Source of the DNA: Emydura subglobosa | Taxonomy: Eukaryota; Chordata; Testudines; Chelidae | Direction: 5' to 3' | Length of the DNA: 64,000 nucleotides | Assembly: GCA_007922225.1 (NCBI GenBank) | Contig: ML679989.1 | Coordinates: 19,968,915-20,032,914, forward strand | In this document: positions 11,786-24,490 of the stretch, in pieces | Position numbering within the stretch: position 1 is the first letter of the stretch | Layout: every line of letters begins with the position of its first letter | Notes under the pieces: model-generated | Told to the model about the DNA's origin: nothing | What the model saw: the letters and a program-made list of their open reading frames with translations, nothing else | The model's database searches: none | Program-made: the position numbers and the translations under genes

Positions 11786-12897
11786 GGAGGTAGCCCTGGC
11801 ACGGGCAGACCAGGTGCCAGCTCACACAAAGGTCCGCGTGTCTCAGCTGAACACGGACAAGCGCCTAGCTGGAACCAATCTGGCTCAGCTGTGTGTTCGG
11901 ATTGTCAGAACAGGAATTGGGACTAGAAGAGGGCGTTTAGTGGTTAGACTTCACTGAATGTTTGTGAGTGGCTGCATCCCATAGTGTAAGGTAAGATTTG
12001 AGTGGTTGTATTGGGAACCTCTGACTATGTAAATCACCAGCCAGGAGAAAGACATTAACCAGTGTGAAGGGCTGATGTTCAGCAGAAGGTGTTGCAAAAG
12101 GTGAAGGTGAAGGTGTTGATGTTCAGCAGAAGGTGTTGCACCCTTCCCAAAAGGAAAGCTCCAGCTATGCAAGATGCGCTATTATGGGACATTGCAACTG
12201 GTATTTCCCTACATACCATCAACAAGAGGATTCCCTGTGAAGATGCAAGTGCAAGTGGACTGCCCCCATCAGCTGAGTTTGTAGCTCAGAGCACATGGCA
12301 GGAAGGGGATAGAAAGCCCCAAACAAAAGGAACTTGGTATCTCTGTGGCTTGGATTCTGGGAAGCAAAGTGTTACTTGGCATAAACAAGAGATCCCCAGC
12401 TGCTTAGCCTGGGTTAGCCCTAAAGGACACAGACGCTTTTATTACTTTTTGAAATAAGATTGTACCTCATTTGTGTACCTAGGTTTGCCTGCTTTAACCT
12501 TGTAAATAACTCTGTTTCCTTTTCCAATTTAAAATGTTTTGGATAGTTTATTAGCGGATTGGCTACTAGCATTGTCTTTGGTGTAGGATCTAAGGTGCAA
12601 TTGATCTGAGGTAAGTGACTGGCCCTTTGGGACTGTGAGTACCTGATTGTTGTGGTGATTTGTGGTGTAAGGGACTCTCTGCCACAAAGGCAGGCTCACC
12701 TGGCTGGCGGGGCAGATCAGAGCACCCAGGGACTGTCTGTGACCCCAGGTTAAGGCTGTCATGGTGCCTGAGGAGTTTACATCGGTTGGTGAAATCTAAG
12801 CCCGGATCTCACAGCCCATGTGGGCTTCGTGGCCCAGTTCCTGCCAGTCTGCCTGAAGTTGGTGCCATGCTCTCGAGTCACTGCAGGCAGCGTTACA
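11786..12897 (+). mobile_element. LTR, family 1 (copy A)
   Basis: This copy aligns by eye with the split copy at 21623/26523-27352 and the minus-strand copy at 39611-40483. Shared landmarks in order are AGACCAGGTGCCAGCTC, TTAGTGGTTAGACTT, GACATTAACCAGTGTGAAG, GCTTAGCCTGGGTTAGCCC, CCTTGTAAATAAC, GGATTGGCTAC and AAAGGCAGGCTCACCTG. It ends near GCGTTACA. No internal retroviral or Gypsy genes flank it, so it is a solo LTR or part of one. It contains a 44 bp tandem duplication (starting 12073 and 12117). The start is approximate because the TGTGAC terminus is degraded. Confidence 0.75.
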
Positions 12898-13149
12898 GTA
12901 GCTCCGTTCAATGACTGCCCCATGCAACAAACCAGCCAAAGGCTCTGCTAGTGTGTGCAAGGAAGGGCAGTTAGTTCTAGACTCAGCAGCGCTGGCCTGA
13001 CAGCTGCGGAGCCTGAAATCCTCCCTCTCCAGAGCAGACACACTGCTAACCTGTCTCTCCCCGGACCCGGGCAGCCTGGTTCTCTGCAAGCAGGGAGCTG
13101 AGTGGACAAGCCACCCCTCCTTGGTCTCTCTGCTGCAGCTGGCTAACCC
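12898..13149. other. Short intron spacer
   Basis: Unremarkable intron between the LTR and a TIR element. I see nothing in it. Confidence 0.6.
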
Positions 13150-13404
13150 GGGATGTGTCTACACTGCAGCATGTGTAGACAGAGCTAGATGGACGTTGGC
13201 TCAAGGAACAATGGCAGTGAAGCAGCAGCAGCATGGACAGCTATAGGGGCTAACCCCACCTGCCCAGGACATGTTTGAGTGGCCACACCTGTGCTGCAGC
13301 TGCAGCTCCACAACTATTGTTGCTCACACTAGCTAGATCAGAACCACCTAGGGTCTGTCTACATATGCAGCAGTCACACCTCCAGCTGTAGTGTAGACAG
13401 GCCC
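13150..13404. mobile_element. Short palindromic TIR element (MITE)
   Basis: The left end GGATGTGTCTACACTGCAG is mirrored by TGTAGTGTAGACAGGCCC at the right. The interior is low in coding potential. The termini place it with the other TCTACACT-type MITEs of this window. Confidence 0.7.
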
Positions 13405-14389
13405 AGAGAGTCAGCTGTGCTGGTGTTCTCTGTAACTCCACATCCAGGCCCCCAAAAGCTGCCATGACATTCAGCTTTGATTATTGCTGATCTGGAGTTG
13501 AATCAGAGACCAGGAGTTAAAATGCTCCACAGTCTCAGTTCCAGGAGCCACTTCACGCCCGCAGGACAATTTCTTATACAAATGCTGTCTGTTTCCAAAC
13601 TCGCTGTGTGGTGCTGCTCACCTACCTCGTGTGCCCAGCAATCATGCTGACTTGTGCATTATCTGTACCAGATTCACTAATATTATCATTTCATGAAATA
13701 ATTATGGGAAAACCCACACAGCTGACTTGTCCTAACGCTCCCTGAGGTACAGCAACCCTGGTGAAAGTCTCTGCTCTCGCCTGAAGGCTGCCTATCAGAT
13801 CATTCCTTCTATTTAATATTGCTGGATGCCTGCCTCAGATAAGGGCTACCAGGAAATGAACAAGCTCCTTTAAGATGAGAAACATTTCTGGATTAAATTA
13901 AATCTGTGTGCAAATTCAATCAAAGGATCTGCAGCGTGCAGGATATGAACAGACGACCTCCTTCCAGAGCCACACAGCAGGTTTTCCATCTCACGCTGGA
14001 AACATCAGCGAGACCGTTACGTCCCAACTCCAGCCATGGTGTTCCCAGTAGGTCTGGATGTCAGCGCACCAGGAAAGGCCTGCTGGAACGTAACCAGCAG
14101 TAACTGTGAGAGCAGCAGCAGGGCAGAGGAATGACAGCAATCGGATGATGCTGGATGGCTCAGAGTTAGCAGCAATATCTGGATGAGGGGCAACCAGGAG
14201 CTCCCTTGGCTGGGTGCACACCCAACTGAAAGGAAACATTACTGGCTACAAATGTAATGTCTAGGGGGCATGGCAGCTCAGGACACTCTAGATAATGGCA
14301 GGCAGAGCTTCTCTCTTGGTAACTGGGCTCAAATCAACACAGATCAAGAGCAGCTGCAAGTCAGCCCTGTCTGTTTGGTGCCCACGTGA

Positions 14390-15398
14390 GAGTCATCGAT
14401 TCCAAGGCCAGAGGGGACGTGGTGATCATCTGCTCTGACTGCCTGTGTAACCTGCCCCACAATAATCCCTAGAGCAGAGCTTTTAGAGAAACTTCCCGGC
14501 CTGATTTAAAAATTGTCAGTGATGGAGAATCCACCACGAGCCTTGGTAAGTGGTTCCAATGGTTAATTACTTTGACAGAACAATTTACTCCTTCGGTCCA
14601 GTCTGAGTTTGTCTAGCTTCGATAACCAGCCATTGGATCGTGTTAGACCTTCCTCTGCTAGACTGCAGAGCCCATTATTAGCTAGTTGTTCCCCATGTAG
14701 GTACTTACAGACTTGGATCAAGTCACCCCTTAACTCTCTCTTTGCTAAGCTAAATAGATCGAGTTCCTTCAGTCTATTGCTCTAAGTCAGGTTTTCTAAC
14801 CCTTTCATCACTCTCAAGGTTCTTCTCTCAACTCTCCAATATTTCGACATCCTTCTTGAGTTGTGGACACCAGAACTGGACACAGGATTTCAGCACCATC
14901 AAAAAAACCTCGCACTCCTACTCAGGATTCCCGTTTATACATCCCAGGATCGCATCAGCCCTTTGGCCACAGCATCACACTGGGAGCTGATTATTCCCCA
15001 CAACCTCCATATCTTTTTCAGACTCCCTGCGTCCCAGCATAGAATCCCTTATCCTGTCAGCATGGCCCACGGTTTTTGTTCCTAGATGTACACATTTACA
15101 TTTAGCCGCAGTAAAACGCATGTTGTTGGCTTGCACACGGTTTGCCAAGTGACCCAGATCGCTCTGTATCAGTCACCTGTTCTCTTCATTATTTACCACG
15201 CCTCCAATTTTTGTGTCATCTGTAGATGATTGCATGTGATAAAAACATTAAATAGCACCAAGTCAGATGCCTTCCAGAACCCTAAATCTATTACATCCAC
15301 ACTATTCCTTTAGCAACATCCAGAAAAGGGGCACAAGTCAGTTTCACAGGATCTATTTTCCATACATCGTGTTGACTGGCATTCATTATATTACCCTC
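14390..15398 (-). mobile_element. CR1 LINE, 3' segment (first part of a split element)
   Basis: Read on the plus strand this is the reverse complement of a turtle-type CR1 3' end. It contains recognisable blocks such as GGAGAATCCACCACGAGCC, CCAGCCATTGGATCGTGTTA and ACACCAGAACTGGACACAG, which encode the decayed C-terminal part of the CR1 reverse transcriptase ORF on the minus strand. It stops at TTACCCTC (15391-15398), and the same CR1 resumes at 16522 after a 1.1 kb insertion. Confidence 0.88.
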
Positions 15399-16521
15399 TG
15401 CAAACCAGTGGCTTCCTCTGAGGTGCTCCCTTGTGGCAGCCTTGCAAATGGCCCCTTGCCTTAGGTTCCCTCTTGGGTTCCCACCATACAAGCTTATTCT
15501 CTAGTCCCACAGCAGCTTAACCAATAGCTGCCAACTCCGAGGGTGCTCCACCCCCAAAGCACCCATGGGAAAAAACAGGGGGTGTTCAGCAGCTATGGAG
15601 CCACAGCTGTTGGGGCAGGGCCCCGCCTCTCACCTGTGGGAGCAGGGCAGTCCCTGCTCAGCTGTTTGCTGAGAACCTGTCTGTGTCTCCAGACCTCAAT
15701 AGGTGTTCACCGCCTGCTGCTTTGGCAGCCCCCGAGCTGGCTGCCGATCAGCTGTTCGGGACCCCTCCCAGCTCTCACTCACCCACATACTGCAACTCTT
15801 CCTGCCCCTGCTCCGCCTCTTCTCCAAGGCCACGCCCTCGCTCCGCCTCCTCCTGCCCCTGCTCCGCCTCTTCCCCCGAGGTCACGCCCTCGCTCCGCCT
15901 CCTCCTGCCCCTGCTCTGTTGCTTCCCCACAACCTCTCCCCCGCCCGCTGTCACCCACCAGCAAAACCAAAAGTCAGCGCAACACAATACAAAAGTCCCA
16001 AACCAAATGTCCAACAACACAGTCCATATCAGCCCTGTGCAAGTCGTCTTTAAAACCCTGGCTTCGTTCTCACCATGCTGGGGTCGTCTGCCAGACCTGG
16101 ATTCTTTAACAGTCCTCCTCTAACCCCTGCCAGGACAGTCACCCCGGCCCTTCCTTCTGGGGCACCAGCCTGCTCTTCCCACAGCCTCTGCAGGAGCCTC
16201 TCATGGTTCCTCTAGGACCCAGCTCCCTGGCAATGACATGCCAGCGGGTCAGTCTTCTCTGGCCTCGAGCCCTGGCACTCTGGTTTGGGGATTCCAGCCA
16301 GCAACCCCCTTGCTGCTCTCCTGCCTTCAGCCCTCTCCCAGGAAGCAGCTTCTCTCTGGGCAGCTCTCATCCACTGCTCTTCCCGACTGAACCACTGCAT
16401 CTCAACCCCCCTCCTCTAGCCCCCCAGGTGCTGCCCCACCCTCTTCACTGACCCATCTGGCAGCGCCTGGACTGGAACAGGGCAGCTGAGCCCAGTTTCC
16501 TTTCACAGGCCAGCTCCTCTC
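15399..16521. mobile_element. 1.1 kb insertion inside the CR1, flanked by TTACCCTC
   Basis: The CR1 text breaks at 15398 and continues at 16522, and the 8 bp TTACCCTC stands on both sides (15391-15398 and 16522-16529), as expected of a target duplication. The insert has no clear terminal inverted repeats. Its part 15527-15945 resembles a dispersed turtle repeat (GGGTGCTCCACCCCC near its start), followed by C-rich minisatellite. An 8 bp duplication would fit a hAT-type event, but class is not established. Confidence 0.7.
15799..15925. repeat. 51 bp minisatellite, about 2.5 copies
   Basis: The unit starts TCCTGCCCCTGCTCCGCCTC and repeats with a 51 bp period. It lies in the insertion that splits the CR1. 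Open frames here are products of this repeat. Confidence 0.85.
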
Positions 16522-16740
16522 TTACCCTCCTTTAATTCTTTATTCATCAACTCCTGTATCAGCCAATCCATGATCTTGCCCGGGATCGATGTCAGTCTGA
16601 CAGGGTCGCCCCGTTTACCCTTTTTCACCATTGGCACAATATTCGCTTTCTTCCCGTCTTCTGGCACTTCCCCAGTGCGCCAAGGCTTAGTGAAAACCCA
16701 CAGTAACACAGCTCCTGGATGCAAGTTAGCCAGGCCTGTG
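16522..16740 (-). mobile_element. CR1 LINE, reverse transcriptase fragment (second part)
   Basis: The minus strand encodes a degraded CR1 RT stretch containing PEDGKKANIVPMVKKGKRGDP and LTSIPGKIMDWLIQELM, matching the family pattern in which an EDW-KANVTPIFKKG motif precedes a SLTSVPGK-ME-LI motif. It continues the CR1 segment that ends at 15398. Confidence 0.88.
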
Positions 16741-19700
16741 ATTTAAAGGGGAGGCCTTGCCATCCGGGCTGGCATCTCATCTATGGGCAGGGAAGGGCCC
16801 CTGCCAGGCCCAGTGCCGCAACAGTAGGGGGAGGGGGAAAGGGAAACAGCAAAGGGAACATGACAGGGACATCTACTGCAGACACATGCATGGCATGTCA
16901 GAGCTAACCAGGCAATGGCAGCCCCGGCACCCCTCTTCCCAGGCAAATGGAGACACTCAGCCCCCACCTGGCACCTCCATGCTGATTAGGCCACCCCACT
17001 AACCAGGCCAACAGCGGCACCTGGCCCTCACCCAGCTCTGCTCTCGCCCCTCCTCCTCTGCTCGTTCGGTGCACCGAGCATTGCCCTGGGTCATCACGGC
17101 ACAGAACATGGAGGGCCGGCATCGCGGTGATGGACCTGCATGGGCTTCTTCGTGTGCTGTCTCCTTAGCCTGGCTAGTGGGGCAGCCAGGACATGATGCT
17201 GGCGTCTCAGTTCCTCGCTTCTGCTCACTGGGCATGGGTTACCATCAACACCACCATCAGCACCGGATGCCACTGGGAGAGCAAACGGGCCGTCCCTGTG
17301 CAGGGTCAGTGTGGGAGATTCACCTGTGCAGAGTCCAGCACGAGGCCTTGGCCCCTTTCATGGGGGATTTCACAGCAGCTCTGTCCACTACTGAATCTAT
17401 GACACACTGAATCTACCGAACTAATGAAGAACCATCAATGTAACAGCAACCCCAGTCTCTGCTGGATAATGGGAGCCAGCAGGATCATCCCGTCGATTAG
17501 AGGGGCTTTCCTGGTTCCTGTATAAATCAGGACGATAGGGGCCATTGTTTTTAGATGGTTACAAACAAAAGCAAAAGCCAGCCCTGCTTGAAATGTCTCA
17601 GAGCCCTGGAAGGAGACACAGTCCCTGGCAGAAGGAAATGATCCTATATCAGCGGCCTGAAATAATCCCATTACCCCATTACTGTCAGCCCCAATTGATA
17701 GCTCTGGAGAAACTAAGTCTTAATAGGGCATCACACAGCCCTCGCTGCTGCAGTGACCACAATCCATGTCCTTACAAGGACCCGGCTCCGCACGCTCTAG
17801 AAATGAACCGTAAACAAGCTTGTTTGTTCAACTCAGGGCTCCGACGTTTCCCATCGTGATGGCATCTTGGAAACGGCAGCAGCCAAGCAGCAATAACAGC
17901 CCCTCCCAAAGCAGCCAGCGTGGCTGCCTGTTTGTGTCAGGGAGAGGGACTGAGTGTGTGAGAGCCGCAATGGGGTTTGACACAAGTCCTTGTTGCCTAC
18001 ACCCCACTCCTCCCCTGCTGGAAAGAGGGGCTGGCCCTGGTGGTCTCTGTGCGGATGGAGGGGAGGACACGCTGCTCAGCCTGAGACAGACCATGTCAGC
18101 TGGAGCCTAGTTTGGTCCCCTGCCACCGCACCTGTCCTGCCGCTCCGGGGGTGCCGCGCAGACACTGTCCCGCGAGGCGGAGTGCTGCCGGAATGAAATC
18201 ATATGACCCAGGAGAGTAAAACCAGCGAGCTCAGGGCACTGGCGAGCTCAGCTGCCTTGGAACGCGCTCCCTGCCAGGTCGGCGCACTGACTCAGCAACG
18301 CAGCCCTTCGCTGCTCACCGGGCAGGCGTGGCACTGCTCATCTCACCCCCCCCCCCCCCCCCCGCCACGCCTGGCCTCAGAGGGACCCATTTCCTTTCCG
18401 TACCCTTTGGTAGCCATGGCAACTGGTTGTCATCGGTGAACTCTCTCTGCTTTCACCTGGCACACCTGCCCGGGGAGGAGCCAGGCTCCAAGACCTGTGG
18501 CCTGGGTGCCCGTCACCTGGAGCTCGCACAGCACTGATCTGCCACCACAGGGGCAGCGTATTCCAGCCTCGATGGGATCTCAGTCAGCGCCTATTATTCA
18601 CCCCCACGGGAGCTGACTCATCTCCCAGAACTGCCGACACCTCTGCTGCCCCGGAGGTGGCGCTTCCCAGACACACCCTTGAAAATAAGCAGCCGGGGAG
18701 GGGGCAGGATAGCCTCCCCGAACCGTGTAACCTTCTCCATGAACCCCAGCGTGTCTCCTGAGGCACATGCCCACATGGCATGTCGCTAGAGTTCACAGGG
18801 CATGCAGGGCTGGCAGGTGGTGGAAACCCCAACACAAAACTTGTGTACATCAGAGGAATTCACCCAAGTAGGCAAGACTGTGTCAACCTTCTGAACGCAT
18901 CAGTACACATCAGAGCCGGGTACAAACGCCTTCCCAGAACCAAACCGAGACAAGCACAGACGGGGAACGGATTCTAACCTCATGCAGCGCATTCCTAGCA
19001 ATCAGAGAAACCGACACGGAGCGAAGAGAAAGAAATCTCTCCAGGTGCCTTCCCTGCAGTCACAGCACGGAGTCTGCCCTCCCCAAACGCTGGCTTCAGA
19101 CACACCGCCCAGGAAATGGAACATGGGTGCCAGCTACACCTTTCCTGGGTCCAACCCCTCTCCCCTGCCCTTCGCTCCCACCCGAGATTAGTAAAGCACA
19201 CACACAACTCGGCTTTCAATGGGAGTTTGTTGAATTAACCAGTTTAAAGAGGGCTGCCAGATCACATACATTTGATAAATGGCTGCAAAACCAGAAAGCC
19301 GGTCAGGCAGTGTTCCAGCAGCACTCCTTCCTCAGCAGCTTCACATGCCAGCAGCAGAAAGCCCCTTGGCGGCAGCTTACATTGTAAATGTTGCTTTTGC
19401 CACAGGACAGTATCCAATCGGCAGGGCTGGAACAGCCCAGCACTTGAGGGGAAACTGCAAACAGCTGCACTGGCTCATTTCTCCCTCTAATGCTGTCGCT
19501 TTTCTCTTTCTAAATCCTGTGAAAGAAGATACTTTGCAAAGTGATGCTGAACGGTAAAGAAGCAACAGTGAACCAGAGCAGATTCCCCCATCAGAGATCA
19601 AAACCAGACCTAGCGCAGGGCCAGGGGAACAGTCCTGAAACCTGTAGGGACACCTTTGAGTTAAAATGACATCATTGCTCCAAACTCCGGGTACTCTTCA

Positions 19701-21622
19701 GACACTTCAAGTCACAGCCGGTTCACAACAGATCACAGGCACCCACCACATGCGACAAACTTCCAGTGAGATACGTACCAAACCTGCGCTTCCACTGACG
19801 ACCTGGATCCCAGCTGCACGAGGCAGTTAGCAGCATCCACTCCTACCTGCAACAACACTCAGCCTGCCGCTCCGCCAGCCGCACGAGACTAGCAGCGCCT
19901 GTGCCCTCTGTATGTCCACAGCAGAGCTTCAGTGGGATGCTAGCGCAGCAGTCAGCCTCTGCTTCTGCAGTTATTAATGGCCATGTCAAACGCTAACCGA
20001 AGACGCACCAGCGTCTCCCCAGCCAGCGCGCTCCTTTGTGCCCATTGTTCTATTGCTGGCTCCGCTGGAGTTCCCCAGGGGCACCATTACCTGCTGAGAA
20101 AAAGAAGGTGGATGACCACTATGCCACTAGGCAAATCTATAGATCACACTGAAACCCCTTGCATCAGCTTCTCCACCTTTCCCTCTTCCAGCTTGTCTTG
20201 CCCTCAGGCAACCCCAAGCAAGAGACCAGTTTGAATGCTTCCTGCAAAGAGAAAGAAATGCGCCGCCGCTATGTTTCCAAACTACTGGCTACTGGAAAAT
20301 GCGTGATGTCTCTCAGAGACGGACGGTCCTTAACCCCGGCAATCCCTGCACTTTGCCATGGCCGCCCCGCTCACAATTCTTCCCTCTCATCCCCCTCGAG
20401 CCAGCACCATCCAAAGGGAATCAACAAGATGCAAAGGAAGAAAAGAGCCGCAGTGCCAAGTGCATTCGTGGTTTTTGTGGTTATTAATGTGCCCCAGAGC
20501 CAAACTGCCAGCCATGCACCCTGGAGAAGCACACACAAACTCCAGGCTGCCTGTCTCCCTTCTGCTGACAGGGCCAGGTCCCCTTCTACTCAACACACTG
20601 TAGACATGCCCAGGTATACACACACACGCACGCACCAAATGCTGTTAGAACAGCTACTCAGAATATGCCCTGTCCCGGGCGCACACACGGTGTGTGGCAC
20701 TGCTGCTCTTGGCCCCTCACCAACTCCTCCATCTCTTTCTGCAGCGTAGTTCTTCCTGGCTGGCTTTGCTCTGCCTCTGGCTGGCTGAGCCAGGAAAGAC
20801 CGATCAAAAGCACAGCTCGTTTCCAACCAGGAGGAGGCAGTGGCAGGTCGATCCCGGAGCAGAGCTCTCATGCTGAGGACCTGCCCCCCACCTACTCTGC
20901 TAGGCCCTGCTGACAAGTGGATTCGGGTTAGGTTAGCAGTAAAGCTCTGTTAAATCTGCCTCCCCCGCACTAGGCGTTATTGACGGAGGTAGACACATTG
21001 CCCTGCAGGATGTGGACTGACAGCGCAGCTATCAACAGGCCACTCCACGTCAGCTGCCCACCCAGCACCCTGCGCAACCGCCCCCACCATTAGCGCCTCG
21101 CTGGCTGAGTGCTGGTCACACAATGTGCCCAGCTATCACTGCCAGCACACAGACATCAGCTTGTACTTATAACACCCCCCCACCACCAAAGAGAGACTCG
21201 GGGATGGTCCAAGGGCAGAGCAGGGCCCGCAATGCCTCGCTGCTGAGCCTGCGGCAGCATCTCACATGCAGCTCTGGCTAACTCGTTACCAACAGGAAAT
21301 CTCATCAGCTCAGCAAGCTGGTCTCTGCCAGCCAGTGCAAAGCGCCCCTTACGCACATTCACACACGCCCGGACATTGGACAGGCATGGGCCAAGGGCAG
21401 AAACTAGCCCCAGGGCAGGCACACGCTGGCCTGCTCCCATTCACACTGGAGAGCTGGCCAGGACAAGTGCCCCAAGTTCCCTGTGATCCGGTCTGGGTCA
21501 CACACATTTCAGTAGCATTCCTACTGGCAGGGACCGGCTCCCTCAGCCCTTGTGCTCCTTTCCTGCAACCTGGGCTGGCCGGCACCAGGAGCGGCTATGC
21601 CCTGTAGAATGCCAGGACCCTC
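16741..21622. other. Intron sequence, mostly without recognised elements
   Basis: About 4.9 kb of intron. It holds an 18-base C run at 18346-18363 and a short TG/CA run near 20618-20636. I recognise no gene and no dispersed repeat. Open frames up to about 190 codons are of mixed, unfamiliar composition. Confidence 0.55.
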
Positions 21623-21834
21623 TGTGACGCTGGCCGACCAGGTGCCAGCTTATGCCAAGGTGCCCGTCTCTGTGTGTTAGCATTGTTACAACAGGTGTGA
21701 GAACTAGAAGAGTGTGTTTAGTGGTTAGACTTTACCGAATGCTTGTGAGTTGCTGCTAGCATCAATCTCACTTCTACTGTCTGCAACCCACATGGGAAGG
21801 GAAGATTGGAGCGTTTGCACTGTAAGCCTCTGTG
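21623..21834 (+). mobile_element. LTR family 1, 5' part of a split copy
   Basis: It begins TGTGACGCTGGCCGACCAGG, the intact family terminus, and matches copy A (11786) through TTTAGTGGTTAGACTTTACC and on to CCTCTGTGAC, where foreign sequence begins. The rest of the LTR is found at 26523-27352. The base pairs before it (CCCTC, 21618-21622) match those after the distant 3' end (CGCTC, 27353-27357) at four of five positions. Confidence 0.78.
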
Positions 21835-21837
21835 ACC

Positions 21838-21903
21838 GAGGCCTGGTCTACACTACTGAGGTGCAAGGCAGCTTACGTCGACCTACCTCTGTAAGCGTCT
21901 ATG
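21838..21903 (-). mobile_element. Terminal fragment of a TCTACACTAC-type MITE
   Basis: GGCCTGGTCTACACTACTG followed by GCAGCTTACGTCGACCTACC is the inverted terminal part of the common turtle MITE. Only this end is present. It sits at the left edge of the material inserted into the split LTR. Confidence 0.7.
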
Positions 21904-22990
21904 ACCGGGTGCCTGGGATGGACCACACTGAGAGCGCCACACTCAGGGCAGACGGCAAGAAACAGGGCAGACAAACCCCCAAAAGTGGTGGTTTGTTCTC
22001 TACTTAGATTCACCAAACCAGTAACAAAGAACATCTGTAGCACTGCACTGATTAACCAGAAGCCAAACACTGTCCCCTCAGGCATCCAGCGCCTGGCTCC
22101 CATCCAGACAAACTGGTCTAATATAGTGAGTGGTGACCAAAAACCCATTTCACCATTTGCAAGGCTCTTTCAATCCCAAGGGATCAGACACTAATCCACA
22201 GGTCAGGATGTATCGCAGATCTTACCCAAATATCACGCTCTCGGCCAATCCTGGGTAAATGAACTGAAGATTTATGAGTAAAAGAAGAGCTGTGTTGACT
22301 GGTTAAAGAATCAGATACAGATGAGTGATTTTCAGTGCTCATACAGCAGGATCACGGCAGGGGTGGAATAGACTGCTGGCATGTAAAAAACTCTCTGGAA
22401 TCACCCAAACAGATGGGGTGATTTGGTCCTTGACCAGAGCATCCTTGTTAGAAATCCAGTCCAGAGAAATGAAAGAGAAAATGAAGACAAAGCAGTGAGA
22501 TCGCAGTTTCCACTTGTAGACCTTCAGCCCAGGTGTATGGAAATTCACTGGCCCAAGATGGAGTTTTATGTCACATGTCCTCGCTTGGTTTGCTGAACCA
22601 TAGGAGCAGCCATTGGCCCGTCACTGTCTGAGGCATCCACAGAAAGGCTTACTGGGTGGGGTGAGTTTCTTCAGTTCTCCACTGTGAGCTGAGTGCTCTT
22701 AATGGGCCATCAATACATTGCTGCCTAGCCCTGCTGTAAATCTATCTGGGGGTGTAACCCAGGAACAATGCATATCTGAACTACCGATAGATGGCCAATA
22801 TTCATCACTTCAGATACAAAGACAACACATGCATGTAAACCAGATTGTCATATTTAGCAAATTCTCACTTTTCTCTCGATACCTGACACGCCATGTTTTG
22901 TATTAGACTCCGTGCACCTGTGTAACTGTGGTGAGACATTAGTGCCTATACATTAGTGTGCACCTGGTTATCATTATTATTCAGCAACAC
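21904..22990. mobile_element. LTR-like dispersed repeat, probably antisense
   Basis: A 1.1 kb stretch starting GGGTGCCTGGGATGGACC and ending near TTCAGCAACACA. Several internal blocks (for example GACAAACCCCCAAAAGTGG, AGGTCAGGATGTATCGCAG and CAGGAACAATGCATATCTG) recall a turtle endogenous retrovirus LTR read backwards. No viral gene is present. The class is from memory and the limits are approximate. Confidence 0.5.
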
Positions 22991-23357
22991 AGCGTCCATC
23001 TACACTAAAATGTCACTCCTGCCGCTGTAACTGACCTGCTACGTCGACTTAATAACGTCACCTCTGCAAAGGAGTGCGCTGCGGTCGATGTAATTCGGTC
23101 AGTGCAGTGTCAGTGCAGACACTGCGTTACTTATGCTGACTTTAGTGGCCTCAGGAGGTGTCCCACAATGCCCCACCGTGACTGCTCTGGTCACTGTATT
23201 GAACTCTGCTGGCTGGGGCCAGGTGCACAGGTACACGCCCTTCCGCTCTAAAGCCCCATGAATTTTGGAAATTCCATTTCCTGTTTGCCCAGCATGGAGA
23301 GCTCACCTAGCGACTGCCCAGCTCACCAGGCCGGCTCCAGGCTGCAGACACTCTCCT

Positions 23358-24490
23358 GCCTGGAGTGGACAGGAGATATTGGATCTCTTGGGTCTGTGGG
23401 GAGAAGAGGCTGTGCAGGCTCAGCTCCGATCCAGTCATGGAAATGTCAAAATCTACAAGCAGATCACTCCGGGCATGGGGGAGAAGGGCTACAAGAGGGA
23501 CCTACAGCAGTGCCACATGAAAGCCAAGAAGCTGCAGCAGGCGTACCAGAGGCTAACAGTCGCTCTGGTGCAGAGCCGTAGACATGCAGTTTTTACAAAG
23601 AGCTGCATGCCATCCTCAGCAGAAACCTCATCACCACCGATGAATCCTCCATGTACATCTTAAGGACACGCTCCCGGAGGTAGCGTGCAATCCTCTGCCA
23701 AAGGTTTCTGGGGATGGATGCCTTATTTCTTCTGCCGCGGTAGGACACTTTCCCATACCACTCAGCAATTAATCAGCAGGCACATTGCAGCACACAGACT
23801 AGCAGCACATGGCCCCGTCTGCAGCTGGACACATGCAAGAGCTGTTCCCTTTCGGCCTCTCTTACCCTCAGCAGTGAGATAGCTAAAATCAGAAAGTGGT
23901 GCCAGTATTCAGTTCAATTGCCCTACCCACATATACTCATGTCCATGAGCTTCCCCGTCCCCCCCTTGTTCCTACTCGCTCCATCATTCCTTGGCCGTAC
24001 TCACCACAGCTGGGACTGCCACTGTGCTCTACAAATCCCAAGGAGAAGTGAGAATGTAGTGCTTGCCACTCGTGTGGATTAAAGGGAGTGAGTTCAGTCT
24101 ACCAAGTTTCAAATTATCTTGTGCATACACTGACAAAAGTACCTCTGTGCACTGTGCTTTTGGAGCTGGAAATGTGGCCTTGAGAGTATCACCATCCACA
24201 CCGGCAGAGCAGTTCAGCCAGATAAGGAGAAAGAAGAGGACGCAGGATGACATCTTCCGAGAGATCCTGCAAGTCTCTGGTGCTTCAGACACCAAGAACA
24301 GAGTATGGAAGATCACCCTCGAGGATAGAATGGACAAGGATAGAGGAGAGAGGAGAAAAGCCCAGGAAAAGGAGAGAGATGTGCAGCAGGAGATGCTAGC
24401 ACTTCTCAAGCAGCAAACAGGCATGCTGGGGTCTCTTGCTGACGTTCACATTCAACAGACCCGTGCTCACCTCCTTCTACAGCCCATAGA
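23358..24490 (+). pseudogene. Harbinger trihelix (Myb/SANT-like) DNA-binding protein, broken
   Basis: In Harbinger elements this accessory protein binds the transposon ends and helps bring the transposase to DNA. The N-terminal trihelix is visible at 23358-23555, with AWSGQEILDLLGLWGEEAV, LRSSHGNVKIYKQITPGM and QQCHMKAKKLQQAYQ in order. After the AYQ the frame shifts: the continuing text (SRSGAEP then SFYKELHAILS) is read in another frame from about 23545, with a stop after AEP. A C-terminal portion with RRKKRTQDDIFREI, a charged helix rich in Arg/Glu/Lys, and MLALLKQQTGMLGSL appears at about 24215-24450. No continuous product is possible. Confidence 0.85.

Noticed and set aside
16203..16451. 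A short plus-strand frame beside the CR1
   Set aside because: Pro/Ser/Leu-rich with no similarity; it lies in the insertion that splits the CR1.
21815..21905. Near-repeat TGTAAGCCTCTGTGACC / TGTAAGCGTCTATGACC as a target duplication
   Set aside because: The second copy belongs to the normal terminal part of the MITE (CTCTGTAAGCGTCTA), so the likeness is probably chance.
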